64,000 nucleotides of DNA from Candidatus Freyarchaeota archaeon (GCA_030587365.1 JAUQZE010000027.1:124001-188000), one strand, 5' to 3'. Positions 17,783 through 26,828 are shown, counted from the stretch's first letter. A program made the numbers and translations. Notes: a model not told the origin generated them from the sequence alone.

Positions 17783-18094
17783 TTAGCTTAATTTCTCTTT
17801 CTTCATCTCTCTCCAGAATATTTTTTTCGATAGTTTATACCACGAGTACAACCATAATAACACAAGAGATCCTGAAAAAACTAATTGAATCATATTTCTT
17901 ATTGAACTCCAAAATCCTTGCTGACCTTGGTCAAACCGATAGGGGAAAGTAAGATAGTTCATAATTGTCCAAGATGTTTCTTGAGGGGGATGCCAAGGAA
18001 CGATTATCGAATCAATGATTAGAAATATTCCGTTTATTGTGGCATATACAAGCAAAATTAACAATATAAGGGGAATATATCTTCTTAATTCCAA
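17783..18094 (-). CDS. Small membrane protein downstream of AglH-like gene
   Basis: A 103-residue protein with two strongly hydrophobic segments, about residues 7-30 (PLILLILLVYATINGIFLII) and 70-87 (MIQLVFSGSLVLLWLY). Between them lies a loop rich in Pro, Trp and Tyr (VPWHPPQETSW), and a basic tail (KKIFWREMKKEK) ends it. The TTG start follows GGTGATGAAAA, a site that overlaps the end of the upstream gene; the spacing of six bases implies coupled translation. I do not recognise the family. It may be an accessory subunit for the transferase, but that is only context. Confidence 0.65.
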   Translation of the reverse strand: MELRRYIPLILLILLVYATINGIFLIIDSIIVPWHPPQETSWTIMNYLTFPYRFDQGQQGFWSSIRNMIQLVFSGSLVLLWLYSWYKLSKKIFWREMKKEKLS

Positions 18095-18100
18095 TTTTCA

Positions 18101-19123
18101 TCACCAAACCATTAGCACTGCTGTTAAAATGGCTAATATGGCACTTAAGGAACTTAATAAGTAGAGCCCCTTGGCAATATCTGGTTCGGTTAGGGGTCCT
18201 CTGGCGAGCATCATACGTACCAGGGGTATCGGAGCCTTTGGGTCTTCGTTGGCTGCGATTCTACCATCTGGGAGTAGTATGGTCGCCGGCTCTTTCACAA
18301 GTCTATATTCCTGAAATTTACGCATACTTGTCAACATGTAGAAAGAATTCATTATGAAGGGTATCAAGGCAATGATGGTGACTATCTCTAACTCTCCCAC
18401 AATCGCGAGAGCGCCAATAGCGGCACCCACAGTTAAAGAACCCACATCACCAGAAAAGGTCTTCGCCGGATACTTGTTGAACCTATAGTACGCTATCATT
18501 ACCCCCAGCATTACTACCGATATTATTAAACCCGTCTCGGAATCTAAAAGAACTGAGCAACACAGCATAGCTCCGAATGTTATTATAGTTGTTCCCGGCA
18601 TAACTCCATTCATGACATCCAACATGTTTACCGTATTCGAACAGACCGCCACATTCACCGGAACAAATAAAGGATAAAGAATAGTTAATCTGGTACGTCC
18701 AATAAACGGAAAACGTGGGGAAGAAACCAATATCGGGTAGAAAAAATTAATTATCAATAGGGGAAGTGCTGCGATTACAGTAAGCAGGGTTTTCGTGTAC
18801 GCCCCCAATCTTTTTAAATCGTCAACCATCCCCACTGCCCCCGAGGCAGTTACAGTTAATAAAAACGCTAATAATCTCAATCTAATTATATTGTCCTCAA
18901 ACGGAATGATCATTAGTGCTATGCCCAAGATTACGCTTATTAAAATCGCAACTCCCCCCATATCTGGGATTTCGGGTTTATGAAGTTTATGTACGTCAAT
19001 CCCTGTAATTTTTAACTCTTTCATCTTTCGCATCACGCGGGGAACCAGAAAATTACAAATCAAAAGAGAAGAGAGAAACCCGACCACGATAAATAATATT
19101 TCAATCGGCTCAAGGTATATCAT
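18101..19123 (-). CDS. UDP-GlcNAc-1-phosphate transferase family (AglH/ALG7/MraY-WecA type)
   Basis: A polytopic membrane enzyme that transfers a sugar-1-phosphate from a UDP-sugar to a dolichyl or polyprenyl phosphate carrier, the first step of lipid-linked glycan assembly. About ten hydrophobic segments are visible. Catalytic loops are present: HKLHKPEIPDMGG near the N-terminus, VGMVDDLKRLG (metal-binding Asp pair), NTVNMLDVMNGV and AKTFSGDVGS. The long C-terminal segment is closer to the eukaryotic/archaeal ALG7 type than to bacterial MraY. TTG 19135 and ATG 19123 are both possible starts; GGTGG before the ATG favours 19123. It forms an operon with the small membrane protein and is divergent from a large secreted-domain protein. 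It probably begins N-glycan synthesis. Confidence 0.88.
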   Translation of the reverse strand: MIYLEPIEILFIVVGFLSSLLICNFLVPRVMRKMKELKITGIDVHKLHKPEIPDMGGVAILISVILGIALMIIPFEDNIIRLRLLAFLLTVTASGAVGMVDDLKRLGAYTKTLLTVIAALPLLIINFFYPILVSSPRFPFIGRTRLTILYPLFVPVNVAVCSNTVNMLDVMNGVMPGTTIITFGAMLCCSVLLDSETGLIISVVMLGVMIAYYRFNKYPAKTFSGDVGSLTVGAAIGALAIVGELEIVTIIALIPFIMNSFYMLTSMRKFQEYRLVKEPATILLPDGRIAANEDPKAPIPLVRMMLARGPLTEPDIAKGLYLLSSLSAILAILTAVLMVW

Positions 19124-19251
19124 TCCTGCCACCAACCTTTTAAATCATTCAGGACAAAGACTTTTATACCTAATTAAACTATTCATAACTAAAAAATTTC
19201 CCGCAATTATCTATACGAATTCAGTAATGTTCTTTAAATTTTAGCTAATCC

Positions 19252-19260
19252 ATATATATG
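19252..19260 (+). promoter_or_regulatory. TATA-like element for the 19.3 kb membrane protein gene
   Basis: CATATATATG lies 42-50 bases upstream of the TTG start at 19302, in the position expected for an archaeal TATA box with a short leader containing the AAGGTGATTGG SD site. Confidence 0.4.
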
Positions 19261-19301
19261 TTTCAGCATAATTATAATCCGCCTTTGGCGAAGGTGATTG
19301 G

Positions 19302-21041
19302 TTGCCAAAAAGAACGGGTGTAATACTGCTACTGATGCTATTAACTCTTACAATAGGGTTAACAGCACTCATAACACTAAACAATAATACCGGTTATCCG
19401 CCTTTCATTCCAACCACTAATACTGTAACCCCAAAAAACTTGGTAGGTACCTCTACCATTAATCTGACCAATAGCTTGGTACTAAGAAGTATTTCAATAA
19501 ACAACTACGGGATAGCAACCATTACCGACACCTTCAGAGTAAGAAATGATGGTTTAGACTCTGCAACATTTGCAGACATATTCTACCCTGAGAGTATATG
19601 GCCTAAGCTCCTTACATCTACCGCTTGGTCCGAAAACCTTCAACTGAATACAGAAGAAATTTCTTCAGGCGGACGTAACGGTACCCGAATATTATTCCAT
19701 AAATCACTAGCCCCCGGGGAAAACTACACATTTACATTAACACAATATTTTGATGAGACGATTACCACCATTGAGATTCCTTCCATTGGAAATATGGCAC
19801 AGTTTGATTTTCCAGCCTGCCCCTATTCACCTTACAAAACAGAACAGTGTAATATTTCGGTCACATTACCTAAAGGCGCACAAGCCTTCTACTCCCCACT
19901 CACATACAATATTAGTAACATTGAACCCTTCGATACTATAAACGTACTAACAATACTATTCTTTTTCACAGGCGGGGACTCTATCATATCGCTTAAAACG
20001 GTTTACAGAACGATAACGGTTGATCCTTGGCTTGGAATAAATGTAATAGAACTCCACCTAATAGAAAACAAGGGACCCTCGAATCTCAACAAAATCCATT
20101 TTCAAGCCCCTCCTGGCACAATAAAGTTTATGGCTTATGATCCTGCCGGACTAGTAGGGTTTTGGCTTGATGGTGATAGTGTCGTAGTAAACACTCGCTA
20201 CCCAGTTCCACCCAATGGGACTTACGGCTATTATACTGTCTACTCTATTCCCATTGCAATGTCACAGGTGGGTAGTTCTGGTTCATACCTGTTTGCTTTC
20301 AATATTTTGCCCAGTTACGGGGGAGTAATTGAGAACTTTTACGTGTCACTGATATTCAGTAACTTCGCAGACGTATCTTTCTGGACCCCCCCAGCAATTC
20401 CCATTCCCTCAATTGCTAAAAACGTTTTCTTTTACGTCTGGAACAATGTCCTTCCCACTCAAAACGCATTCTCCTACGTTACATACCGTGTTGGATTTCC
20501 AACAACGTACTGGCGTCCGTTTGTCTTTATGTTGATCTTCGGCAGTGTAGCCACAGCTTATGTGGTTATCAGATCACGTCGCGTAGAGGGTGCACCCGAG
20601 ATAGTAACCCCTGCAGAAGTTATAGCTCCTATTCTCAGTGAGTTTTGCGAACTGTACGACCAAAAGAACGCACTGATACTCGAAATGGACAGTTTGCGTG
20701 AAGATGCTCTTAAGAGAAAGATCAAAAAGGTAGAATACGCTCAGAGAGTTAAATCCGCTGAAAAAGAGTTAGCTACGCTCAACAAACAGCTAGACCAGAA
20801 GAAAATTGAAGTATTAGAATCGAATAAAAAATTCGAATCGGATTTCAGAGCCTTAGAAATAAATGAAGCCGACCGAGAGCAAGCCAAAATGGCTATCCAA
20901 CACCTCAGACGAAGATACCTCATGAAACGTCTGACTAAAGAAACATACGTCAAACTCAGTGAGGCTCAAGAAAAGAAACTCAAGAAGGCAGAATCTAACA
21001 TAGACAAGAAAATCCAAGACCTGCGCAGAGAAGCAACTTAA
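19302..21041 (+). CDS. Membrane-anchored beta-rich extracytoplasmic protein, possibly ribophorin I-like
   Basis: A 579-residue protein with an N-terminal signal/anchor helix (about residues 6-27). An extracytoplasmic region of about 370 beta-rich residues with many Asn-X-Ser/Thr sites follows. A second membrane helix (about 408-428, FVFMLIFGSVATAYVVI) leads to a charged coiled-coil cytoplasmic tail of 140 residues. The order of luminal beta domains, one membrane helix and a helical cytoplasmic tail resembles eukaryotic ribophorin I (OST1), whose homologues have been reported in Asgard archaea. Its divergent neighbour is an ALG7-type transferase, which fits an N-glycosylation context. I cannot confirm homology by eye, and a generic surface protein remains possible. 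The TTG start has an AAGGTGATTGG site upstream. Confidence 0.6.
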   Translation: MPKRTGVILLLMLLTLTIGLTALITLNNNTGYPPFIPTTNTVTPKNLVGTSTINLTNSLVLRSISINNYGIATITDTFRVRNDGLDSATFADIFYPESIWPKLLTSTAWSENLQLNTEEISSGGRNGTRILFHKSLAPGENYTFTLTQYFDETITTIEIPSIGNMAQFDFPACPYSPYKTEQCNISVTLPKGAQAFYSPLTYNISNIEPFDTINVLTILFFFTGGDSIISLKTVYRTITVDPWLGINVIELHLIENKGPSNLNKIHFQAPPGTIKFMAYDPAGLVGFWLDGDSVVVNTRYPVPPNGTYGYYTVYSIPIAMSQVGSSGSYLFAFNILPSYGGVIENFYVSLIFSNFADVSFWTPPAIPIPSIAKNVFFYVWNNVLPTQNAFSYVTYRVGFPTTYWRPFVFMLIFGSVATAYVVIRSRRVEGAPEIVTPAEVIAPILSEFCELYDQKNALILEMDSLREDALKRKIKKVEYAQRVKSAEKELATLNKQLDQKKIEVLESNKKFESDFRALEINEADREQAKMAIQHLRRRYLMKRLTKETYVKLSEAQEKKLKKAESNIDKKIQDLRREAT

Positions 21042-21294
21042 CACATATTTTTTTCTATTTCTATTCAAAAATACACTTTTTCATTTACCCTTCTACTTCA
21101 TCTAACTTCCTAACCTAACCCCAGCGTATTCTGGGTAACTAATTTTAATCTTGGAAAGACTCTTCGATGAACATATAATTTTCATCCGTAAATATTTTTC
21201 AAAGCTAAGCTCAACGATACTTCTAGATGGTTTCTTGAAGTCCTATTTGCACCATTTGAAAATAAGGGATAATCATTAGAAGAAGGAAGAATAT

Positions 21295-21400
21295 TGGTAG
21301 CGCTGCGCAGATTCGAATTCCGCGGCCAAACTAGGAGTATGGCTTCTCTGCGGTCTCAGGGTCCAAAGCCCTATATGCTTGTCCACTACACCACAGCGCT
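21295..21400 (-). tRNA. tRNA-Gln(UUG) with an intron in the T-arm
   Basis: Read from 21400 downwards, the acceptor AGCGCTG pairs with CAGCGCT near the 3' end. The D-arm resembles archaeal tRNA-Gln (GGTGTAGTGGACAAGC). The anticodon arm AGGG-CTTTGGA-CCCT gives anticodon UUG. The T-stem 5' strand CGCAG and its partner CTGCG are present, but 30 extra bases separate CGCAG from the T-loop TTCGAAT. Removing 21318-21347 leaves a normal 73-base tRNA. Discriminator A and CCA (21297-21295) are encoded. The Gln assignment rests on the anticodon and the D-arm. Confidence 0.88.
21318..21347 (-). other. Non-canonical tRNA intron, position 53/54
   Basis: The 30-base insertion sits between G53 and T54. A bulge-helix-bulge motif can be drawn: exon CCGC pairs with intron GCGG, flanked by three-base bulges AGA and AAT. 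Cutting after the second base of each bulge gives exactly the normal tRNA sequence. The intron interior folds into a hairpin, GCCATACT and AGTTTGGC around a CCT loop with one mismatch. Confidence 0.8.
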
Positions 21401-21514
21401 CCAAGAATCGAACGGAAAATCTTACAGTTATTTATATATTTTTCGAGAGTTTTTAACTTTTATCATTAGTGTTGTTCTTAGATATTTATAAAAGCATTAA
21501 AGAAACTTAAGAAC

Positions 21515-21728
21515 TCAATCTTCTTCTATGGTAATCGCCCCTTCTTCGCACTGAATTTCACATGCCCTGCAAACCAAGCACTCTTCTTCGGCTACCGCCT
21601 TTGCTGAACCACTATCAAGCTTGTAAACTTCCGCGGGGCAAATTTTTGCGCGGTCAGACTATGTCTTGTGCCTCTACGCATACCCCGCAGCCGATGCATT
21701 TTTCCTTATCCACTATAATTTTCACCAT
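21515..21728 (-). pseudogene. Ferredoxin gene interrupted by a 28-base insertion
   Basis: From ATG 21728 the frame encodes a normal ferredoxin start, MVKIIVDKEKCIGCGVCVEA, then leaves the expected sequence and stops at TGA. In another frame the missing remainder is present: CPAEVYKLDSGSAKAV, then ECLVCRACEIQC, ending near 21515. The two halves would join perfectly (VEA then CPAEV) into a 61-residue 2[4Fe-4S]-type ferredoxin if 28 bases at 21641-21668 were removed. The inserted bases contain the small palindrome AGACATAGTCT. No bulge-helix-bulge can be drawn at the junctions, so I treat it as a disrupted gene, or an assembly error, rather than an intron. Confidence 0.65.
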
Positions 21729-21867
21729 TTTTTTCAGGGCACCTCGTTAACTGGTTGACTCAACAATTGGGGGGCTGTTAAATGATTCTTTGTTCTAATC
21801 GATTTATTTTCTTGACGGGTATAAAATTCTCATAAAAAAGAGGATTAGGGTTTTATTAACTATTTTT

Positions 21868-22479
21868 TTACTTTAAATTGAAGGGTTTACCCTCGTTTAA
21901 GACCTTTTTTGGAATCTTATCCTTCCACTTCTCCAAAAAGGCTTTGTCATCCTTGGCTTCACGTAGATCGTCGGGTAACATATGGGGGATTGTTTCTATT
22001 ATGGGGTACCATCTGCCACACTTGTCACAGAGTATTATTCCTTCCTCAGCTTCGGCTCTGTATAACAGCCAGTTTAATAAGTGTATATCCAAGTTGAGTT
22101 CGGGGGTGAGGCTGGTGGGGAGCTTACCCTTTTTTATTTCCAGAGCGTTTTTTATTAACTGTACTGATGGTGTATCGCTTAAATCCTCGATTGTCGTTAA
22201 TATGTCTAATTTTTCGGCGAATGTTTGGAGATATTCTTTGAGGGGTATTGGTTCCTTGGTCATTTCATCCTCAATCTTAACAGTGGATCCTGATTGATCT
22301 ATTGTAATTCTGCCCTTCAACTCCTTTTTTAGGAAGTTTAGGTCTTTCTTTTTTAGATCCTCGTTGACTTTCTGGAAGTCCTCTTTTTTTGTTTCCCATG
22401 TAAAAACTTTGAGCTTTAAGGGGTAATTTTTACAACCATTTATCGGGCAGGCTAAGATATCTAACAACCAAAGCTTCAT
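21868..22479 (-). CDS. Trm112-like zinc protein with large insertion
   Basis: Trm112 proteins are small zinc-binding activators of methyltransferases that modify tRNA, rRNA and translation factors. The N-terminus KLWLLDILACPINGCKNYPL holds the first Cys pair (Cys11, Cys16). After about 125 residues, EEGIILCDKCGRWYPIIETIPHMLPDDLR holds the second pair near 150 and 153 and the conserved IPHMLP ending. Most archaeal and bacterial homologues are about 60 residues, with the two halves adjacent. The charged helical insertion here recalls the insertion in eukaryotic Trm112 but is longer, and a C-terminal extension follows. The ATG is preceded by an AAGAGGTTT SD site. The partner methyltransferase is unknown. 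Confidence 0.8.
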   Translation of the reverse strand: MKLWLLDILACPINGCKNYPLKLKVFTWETKKEDFQKVNEDLKKKDLNFLKKELKGRITIDQSGSTVKIEDEMTKEPIPLKEYLQTFAEKLDILTTIEDLSDTPSVQLIKNALEIKKGKLPTSLTPELNLDIHLLNWLLYRAEAEEGIILCDKCGRWYPIIETIPHMLPDDLREAKDDKAFLEKWKDKIPKKVLNEGKPFNLK

Positions 22480-22703
22480 GTTTTAAACCTCTTTGATAAT
22501 TATTGGTTATTTGTTCTCGTTTCGTTTAATATTCATAATTTTGGCTTTTATATTCTTTTTTAATTAATTCGGCTTCAAAACATTCAGTATCTTATAGGTA
22601 GTATCAGTATTCGCTAATACTGAAGGGCAATGTATTTACCATAAAATAGAATTTAATATAAAAACTTTTGTGTAAATTTCAGCAACAAAATATTTCTATC
22701 AGT

Positions 22704-23843
22704 TTAAATTCTAGTTCTTACTATGCCGCTTATTTGACCTTCAATCCAAAGGTCAGGCCATATTCTTGAACCTGGTAAAACTGTAGTTGAGTCTTCAATT
22801 CTGCAGTTGGGTCCTACAACTGCCAGTTTACCTATCTCCACCCTGTTTCCCACTTCACAATTTTCGGCTATGATGCATTCTTGGAGGTGTGCATTAGAAG
22901 CAATTTTTGAATCCCGATACATCACAGCCTTGTCAATTTTGGTTTCACTTCCTATAGTTACCCCCGACTTTACTATTGAACAGGGTTGAATTTGAGCGCC
23001 CGCTTCTATTGTACAATCGTTCTCAATGATTACCGGTCCTTCAACTTTCGTACCTTTCTTAATAACGGTGTTTTCTCCGATATAGACTGGTCCCTCTACT
23101 TTCCCCTCTATTTCGGCGGTTTCGCTAATATACTTTTTTATTTGGTTAACGATCCATTCTGTAGCTTTCATATAACCCTCGGGTTTCCCCACATCTACCC
23201 AAAACCCTTCCGCCCTATAACCATAGATACGCTTACCCCTCTTTAGCAACAGGGGAAACAAATCCTTCGCGAAATCAAAAGGAGTGTTTTCAGGAATGTA
23301 ATCCAAAATTTCGGGTTCCAGAACATAGAGACCCGTGTTGGCGAGGTTACTGAAACATTCATCTGGTTTCGGCTTTTCAGCAAATCTTTTGATCTGTTTT
23401 TTTCTGTTTAACTCCGCAATGCCGAATTGCCATGGATTTTCAACATCGACGAGTGAAATTGTGGCTATGCCTCTCTTTTCTTTATGATATCTTAAGGCTT
23501 CTGCAAGACTTATTTCCGTAATGTTATCTGCCTGTATTACACCAAAGGGTTCATTGAGATATTTTTCGGCGTTTTTGACGGACCCCGCGGTTCCGAGCGG
23601 TTCATTCTCTTTCGGATAATATAGTTTTACACCGAATTCTTGTCCATCTCCAAAATAATTCTTTATTTGGTCTTCTAAATAGTTAGTCGTGATAATAATC
23701 TCATCAAAACCTCTTTTACTAAGAGAGTCAATTATCCAGTGTAAAACTGGTTTATCGCAAATAGGTAACATAGTTTTCGGTGTAGTATACGTCAAAGGAC
23801 GTAATCTTGTACCATAACCACCAGCTAGAATGACCGCTTTCAA
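22704..23843 (-). CDS. Sugar-1-phosphate nucleotidyltransferase with left-handed beta-helix
   Basis: The enzyme forms an NDP-sugar from NTP and sugar-1-phosphate. The 379-residue protein starts KAVILAGGYGTRLRPLTYTTPKTMLP, the nucleotide-binding signature with catalytic Arg and Lys. EPLGTAGSV follows near residues 82-90, then the FAEKPKPDE block near 161. From about residue 245 imperfect hexapeptide repeats (VEGPVYIGENTVIKKGTKVEG and similar) form a left-handed beta-helix. This plan fits mannose-1-phosphate guanylyltransferase or the archaeal GlmU-like glucose/GlcNAc-1-phosphate uridylyl- or thymidylyltransferases. The TTG start follows GGGAGGCTGTTTC. It likely feeds the glycan pathway with the nearby transferase and the dehydrogenase at 5.3 kb. 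The sugar is not decided. Confidence 0.9.
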   Translation of the reverse strand: MKAVILAGGYGTRLRPLTYTTPKTMLPICDKPVLHWIIDSLSKRGFDEIIITTNYLEDQIKNYFGDGQEFGVKLYYPKENEPLGTAGSVKNAEKYLNEPFGVIQADNITEISLAEALRYHKEKRGIATISLVDVENPWQFGIAELNRKKQIKRFAEKPKPDECFSNLANTGLYVLEPEILDYIPENTPFDFAKDLFPLLLKRGKRIYGYRAEGFWVDVGKPEGYMKATEWIVNQIKKYISETAEIEGKVEGPVYIGENTVIKKGTKVEGPVIIENDCTIEAGAQIQPCSIVKSGVTIGSETKIDKAVMYRDSKIASNAHLQECIIAENCEVGNRVEIGKLAVVGPNCRIEDSTTVLPGSRIWPDLWIEGQISGIVRTRI

Positions 23844-24342
23844 GAAACAGCCTCCCTTCTAAGACCATACCCAGCATTTTTATTATTATTAATCTTGTAA
23901 ACGTAATTTTGCTTCTTATATTATACTCTCTTACACTAGTAAGGTTGTAAAATTTAATCTGTTGTTGTTTTCTGAATTAACCTCTTCATCGATATAAATG
24001 TAATGGTTAGCTTTTTGACATATTTTTCAAGCTCTTAATTGTAATAAGTTAGATTGATTTTTAATTTCCGCCTTCCAGAAAAATATAGATGAGTATAACC
24101 GTGGAAAATCAAAAAAGTGATAAGATTGAAATAAAAGCACTATATAAATCCTTTCTCCAACAGTCCTTATCCGGAGGAAGATTAGGCGCCAAGATTGCCT
24201 TTGGGTCTAAAAAAGTTAAAGTCAAAAATCGGGATGCCTATAATAGGCGCGTTTTTTAATGATAGTCTTATTTTCATATTTATATTTCATTTCTAAAATT
24301 AATTAGAGCACGCCATAAGTTTTTTATCGATTTGGAAAATTC
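23844..24342. other. Intergenic region with a possible 56-codon ORF
   Basis: About 500 bases lacking a long gene. A basic 56-codon frame at 24089-24259 on the plus strand starts MSITVENQKSDKIEIKALY and ends NRRVF. It has no good SD site and could be a leaderless small gene or chance. The remainder is A+T-rich. Confidence 0.35.
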
Positions 24343-24489
24343 ATGGAGAAGAAATTACTAGAAAATTTAATAATGTGGAAGCTCTTTCTCTTATCCATGC
24401 TTTTTACTGAACAAGGGAGACCCAAGGTACTTATGGGCGACATATATAACATAACCGAGCATGATTCTAGAAACATTGGTGGGATTTAA
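24343..24489 (+). CDS. Short upstream ORF coupled to the MutS-family gene
   Basis: A 48-residue frame starts MEKKLLENLIMWKLF, contains TEQGRPKVLMGD and ends at the TAA immediately before the TTG start of the MutS-family ATPase. The end-to-start contact would give translational coupling. There is no clear SD site at its ATG, and I do not recognise the product. It may be a small regulatory or accidental ORF. Confidence 0.3.
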   Translation: MEKKLLENLIMWKLFLLSMLFTEQGRPKVLMGDIYNITEHDSRNIGGI

Positions 24490-26667
24490 TTGGTGGCAAG
24501 TCTAGAAAAGATAAAGGGTATAGGCAAAAAAGTAGAGGAAAAGTTGGTGGAATACTTCGGATCAGAAGAAGAGGCGCTTGATGCGGTTTTAAATGGAAGA
24601 ATATCCGAAATAGGTACTATTCCTGGCATAGGCTTAGGTAAGGCGCTCCAGATTGTAAAGAACGCCTATGAGCATGTGGAGGGCGTAACCTCTTCTCAGG
24701 TTCTCAGAACCGATGACATTCAAGAAATTTATGATCACATACTTGAAATAGCCCGATCTTATGCCAGAACAACATATGCCAAAGATAAAATGGTGCTTTA
24801 CTGGCCTCTCCCGCCCTCCAAGATCGATAAGATAAAAAACAATTTGGCGCGTTTTATCGAGTCAAAGAAAATTATTGAAACTATAGGAAAAGAAAAAGTT
24901 GATAAAATATCAGAGTTACTGAGTGTCCTTGCTCCCCTTAAAAAGGGTATGATTAAAAAGAAGATAGAAGGCAGGACGATTCTCACAAAAAATGATGAGA
25001 CTTACCAAGAAATACGAAAACAAAAAATTGACCACTACTGCAATGTCGCTTTATTAGACCCAAATGAAAAAACCGCGGAATACGCTCAAGGATACGATCT
25101 CGCTTTATACATACCAACTGGCGGTGATTACGACAGTTCACTCGATTATGTTGAAAACGTTTTTATGATTCCCCCAGAATGGACCGTTAATGATTTGATT
25201 CCAGAATTAACCATTGAATTTTATTCAGCAAACTACAAGGTGATAAGCGCTACCTGCGAGTTGGCTAAAATAATTAATACTCTTCTGGACGGAGAAGCCA
25301 TAAATGAATTCAAGTCACAACTGGATATTCAGGTCTTAGAAGAAGTGAAAAACCTTCTCGGATTAATAACCGAAGAGGGTGGAGTAGCTGAGGGGTACAA
25401 CGCAGAATTAGATAGGTTCGGGAAGGCGTTAGACACTTTTGACACCGCGGTATTAGATACAGAAACCTGGTTAAATGACGAGATAAGAAAAAGACTATCT
25501 GATAGTGAAGCGAAACTCGGAGGAGAACAAATAATTAAGATTCTTGAAGCAGCTAGAAAAGACTCCATCGAAGCGGGCAGTCTTAAAAGTTACCTTCCAG
25601 GTGAGGTTACTGACATTATATTGGACACCTTAGGAAAAGCTGAAGATAGGTTTTGCAAAATTCTAAATCTAACCTCCAAGGAGATAGTTTGGATAGATGG
25701 AATATTTCCCACAGAAATTTTATTGCCTCTGGAACTAAATCGATCCAAAACAATTGAATTAGAAAATACTTTGCGTAAACAATATAGTATTAAGGAATAC
25801 ACGATACTACGAGAAATCGCTGATAAACTTTCAAAATACATGGGCGTCGTCAGAAAGGCGGTTCAATCAATTCTTGAATTTGACTTATTTTTCGCAGTAG
25901 GCTTATTCTCCAAGGATTATGAACTTAACATCCCAAAAATTCAAACCGAAAGCTGCGGAATTGGATTCGAAGGCGGGCAGAACATCTTCCTAAAGGAGAA
26001 CGAGCTTAAAGGAAAAGACAAAGTGGTTCCCATCAATTACATAGTAGGCGATCCCGGCTTCAAAATGGATGACACAAAGGGAGAACGAGTTGTCATGCTC
26101 TCGGGTGCAAATTCTGGAGGAAAAACCATGACAATTCACCTCATGGCTCAGATAGCCATACTATCTCAAATGGGGTTCCCGATTCCAGCAAAGAAGGCAA
26201 GCGTAAGCCTATTTGACGAACTGTTTTACTTTGGAAAATCTCAAGGAATGGTATCCGCGGGAGCCTTAGAAACAACGCTTAAAAGGTTTGCATCCATAAT
26301 AACTAATCCAGCTTCCAAACTCGCGTTATTCGATGAAGTGGAAGCCATGACCGAGTCAGGAGCAGCGGCCAAAATTATTGCTGGGATACTAGACATCCTA
26401 TATGAAAACGAAAAAACATGTGCCGTTTTTGTCAGCCATTTATCTCAGGAAATAATAAACTTGACCAAAACTCCTATCAGGGTAGACGGTATTTCTGCAC
26501 GAGGTCTTGACGAAAACCTTAATCTTGTAGTTGATAGAACACCCAGATTTAACTATCTAGCCAAATCAACACCAGAACTAATATTACAAAGATTGTACTC
26601 CCTCTCAAAAGGCGAGGAAAAAGAGGTTTTCGGAAATATCCTAAAAAAACTGAGTGAAGCCGAATAA
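24490..26667 (+). CDS. Archaeal MutS-family ATPase with helix-hairpin-helix N-terminus
   Basis: A 725-residue protein of the MutS/MutS2 ATPase superfamily. The N-terminus has two helix-hairpin-helix DNA-binding units (KIKGIGKKVEEKL and TIPGIGLGKALQI, residues 8-55). Long helical clamp/lever regions follow. The ATPase domain has Walker A SGANSGGKT near 537-545, the ASVSLFDELFYFGKSQ segment, the signature SAGALETTLKRFA and Walker B LALFDEVEAMTE, and ends with FVSHLSQEI. It lacks the mismatch-binding N-terminal MutS domain and the C-terminal Smr nuclease of bacterial MutS2. It probably acts on branched or recombining DNA, but the archaeal family is little characterised. The TTG start has a GGTGGG SD site upstream. 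Confidence 0.88.
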   Translation: MVASLEKIKGIGKKVEEKLVEYFGSEEEALDAVLNGRISEIGTIPGIGLGKALQIVKNAYEHVEGVTSSQVLRTDDIQEIYDHILEIARSYARTTYAKDKMVLYWPLPPSKIDKIKNNLARFIESKKIIETIGKEKVDKISELLSVLAPLKKGMIKKKIEGRTILTKNDETYQEIRKQKIDHYCNVALLDPNEKTAEYAQGYDLALYIPTGGDYDSSLDYVENVFMIPPEWTVNDLIPELTIEFYSANYKVISATCELAKIINTLLDGEAINEFKSQLDIQVLEEVKNLLGLITEEGGVAEGYNAELDRFGKALDTFDTAVLDTETWLNDEIRKRLSDSEAKLGGEQIIKILEAARKDSIEAGSLKSYLPGEVTDIILDTLGKAEDRFCKILNLTSKEIVWIDGIFPTEILLPLELNRSKTIELENTLRKQYSIKEYTILREIADKLSKYMGVVRKAVQSILEFDLFFAVGLFSKDYELNIPKIQTESCGIGFEGGQNIFLKENELKGKDKVVPINYIVGDPGFKMDDTKGERVVMLSGANSGGKTMTIHLMAQIAILSQMGFPIPAKKASVSLFDELFYFGKSQGMVSAGALETTLKRFASIITNPASKLALFDEVEAMTESGAAAKIIAGILDILYENEKTCAVFVSHLSQEIINLTKTPIRVDGISARGLDENLNLVVDRTPRFNYLAKSTPELILQRLYSLSKGEEKEVFGNILKKLSEAE

Positions 26668-26828
26668 ACAAAAAATTCAGCGAATCATTTTTTAAAATTT
26701 ATAATCAAAACCCTTTTCGAGATATGAAACTAAACCCCGAATCTACTGACTTTAAACAAGCGCTAAAACGTTTATTTTTTTAGTAGAAAATTTGCTTGAA
26801 TGCCCCTGATTTTTCAGTAGTTGAGGTT

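Noticed and set aside
21641..21668. Ferredoxin insertion as a spliced mRNA intron
   Set aside because: No four-base central helix with three-base bulges can be drawn at the only junction that restores the frame, unlike the nearby tRNA intron.
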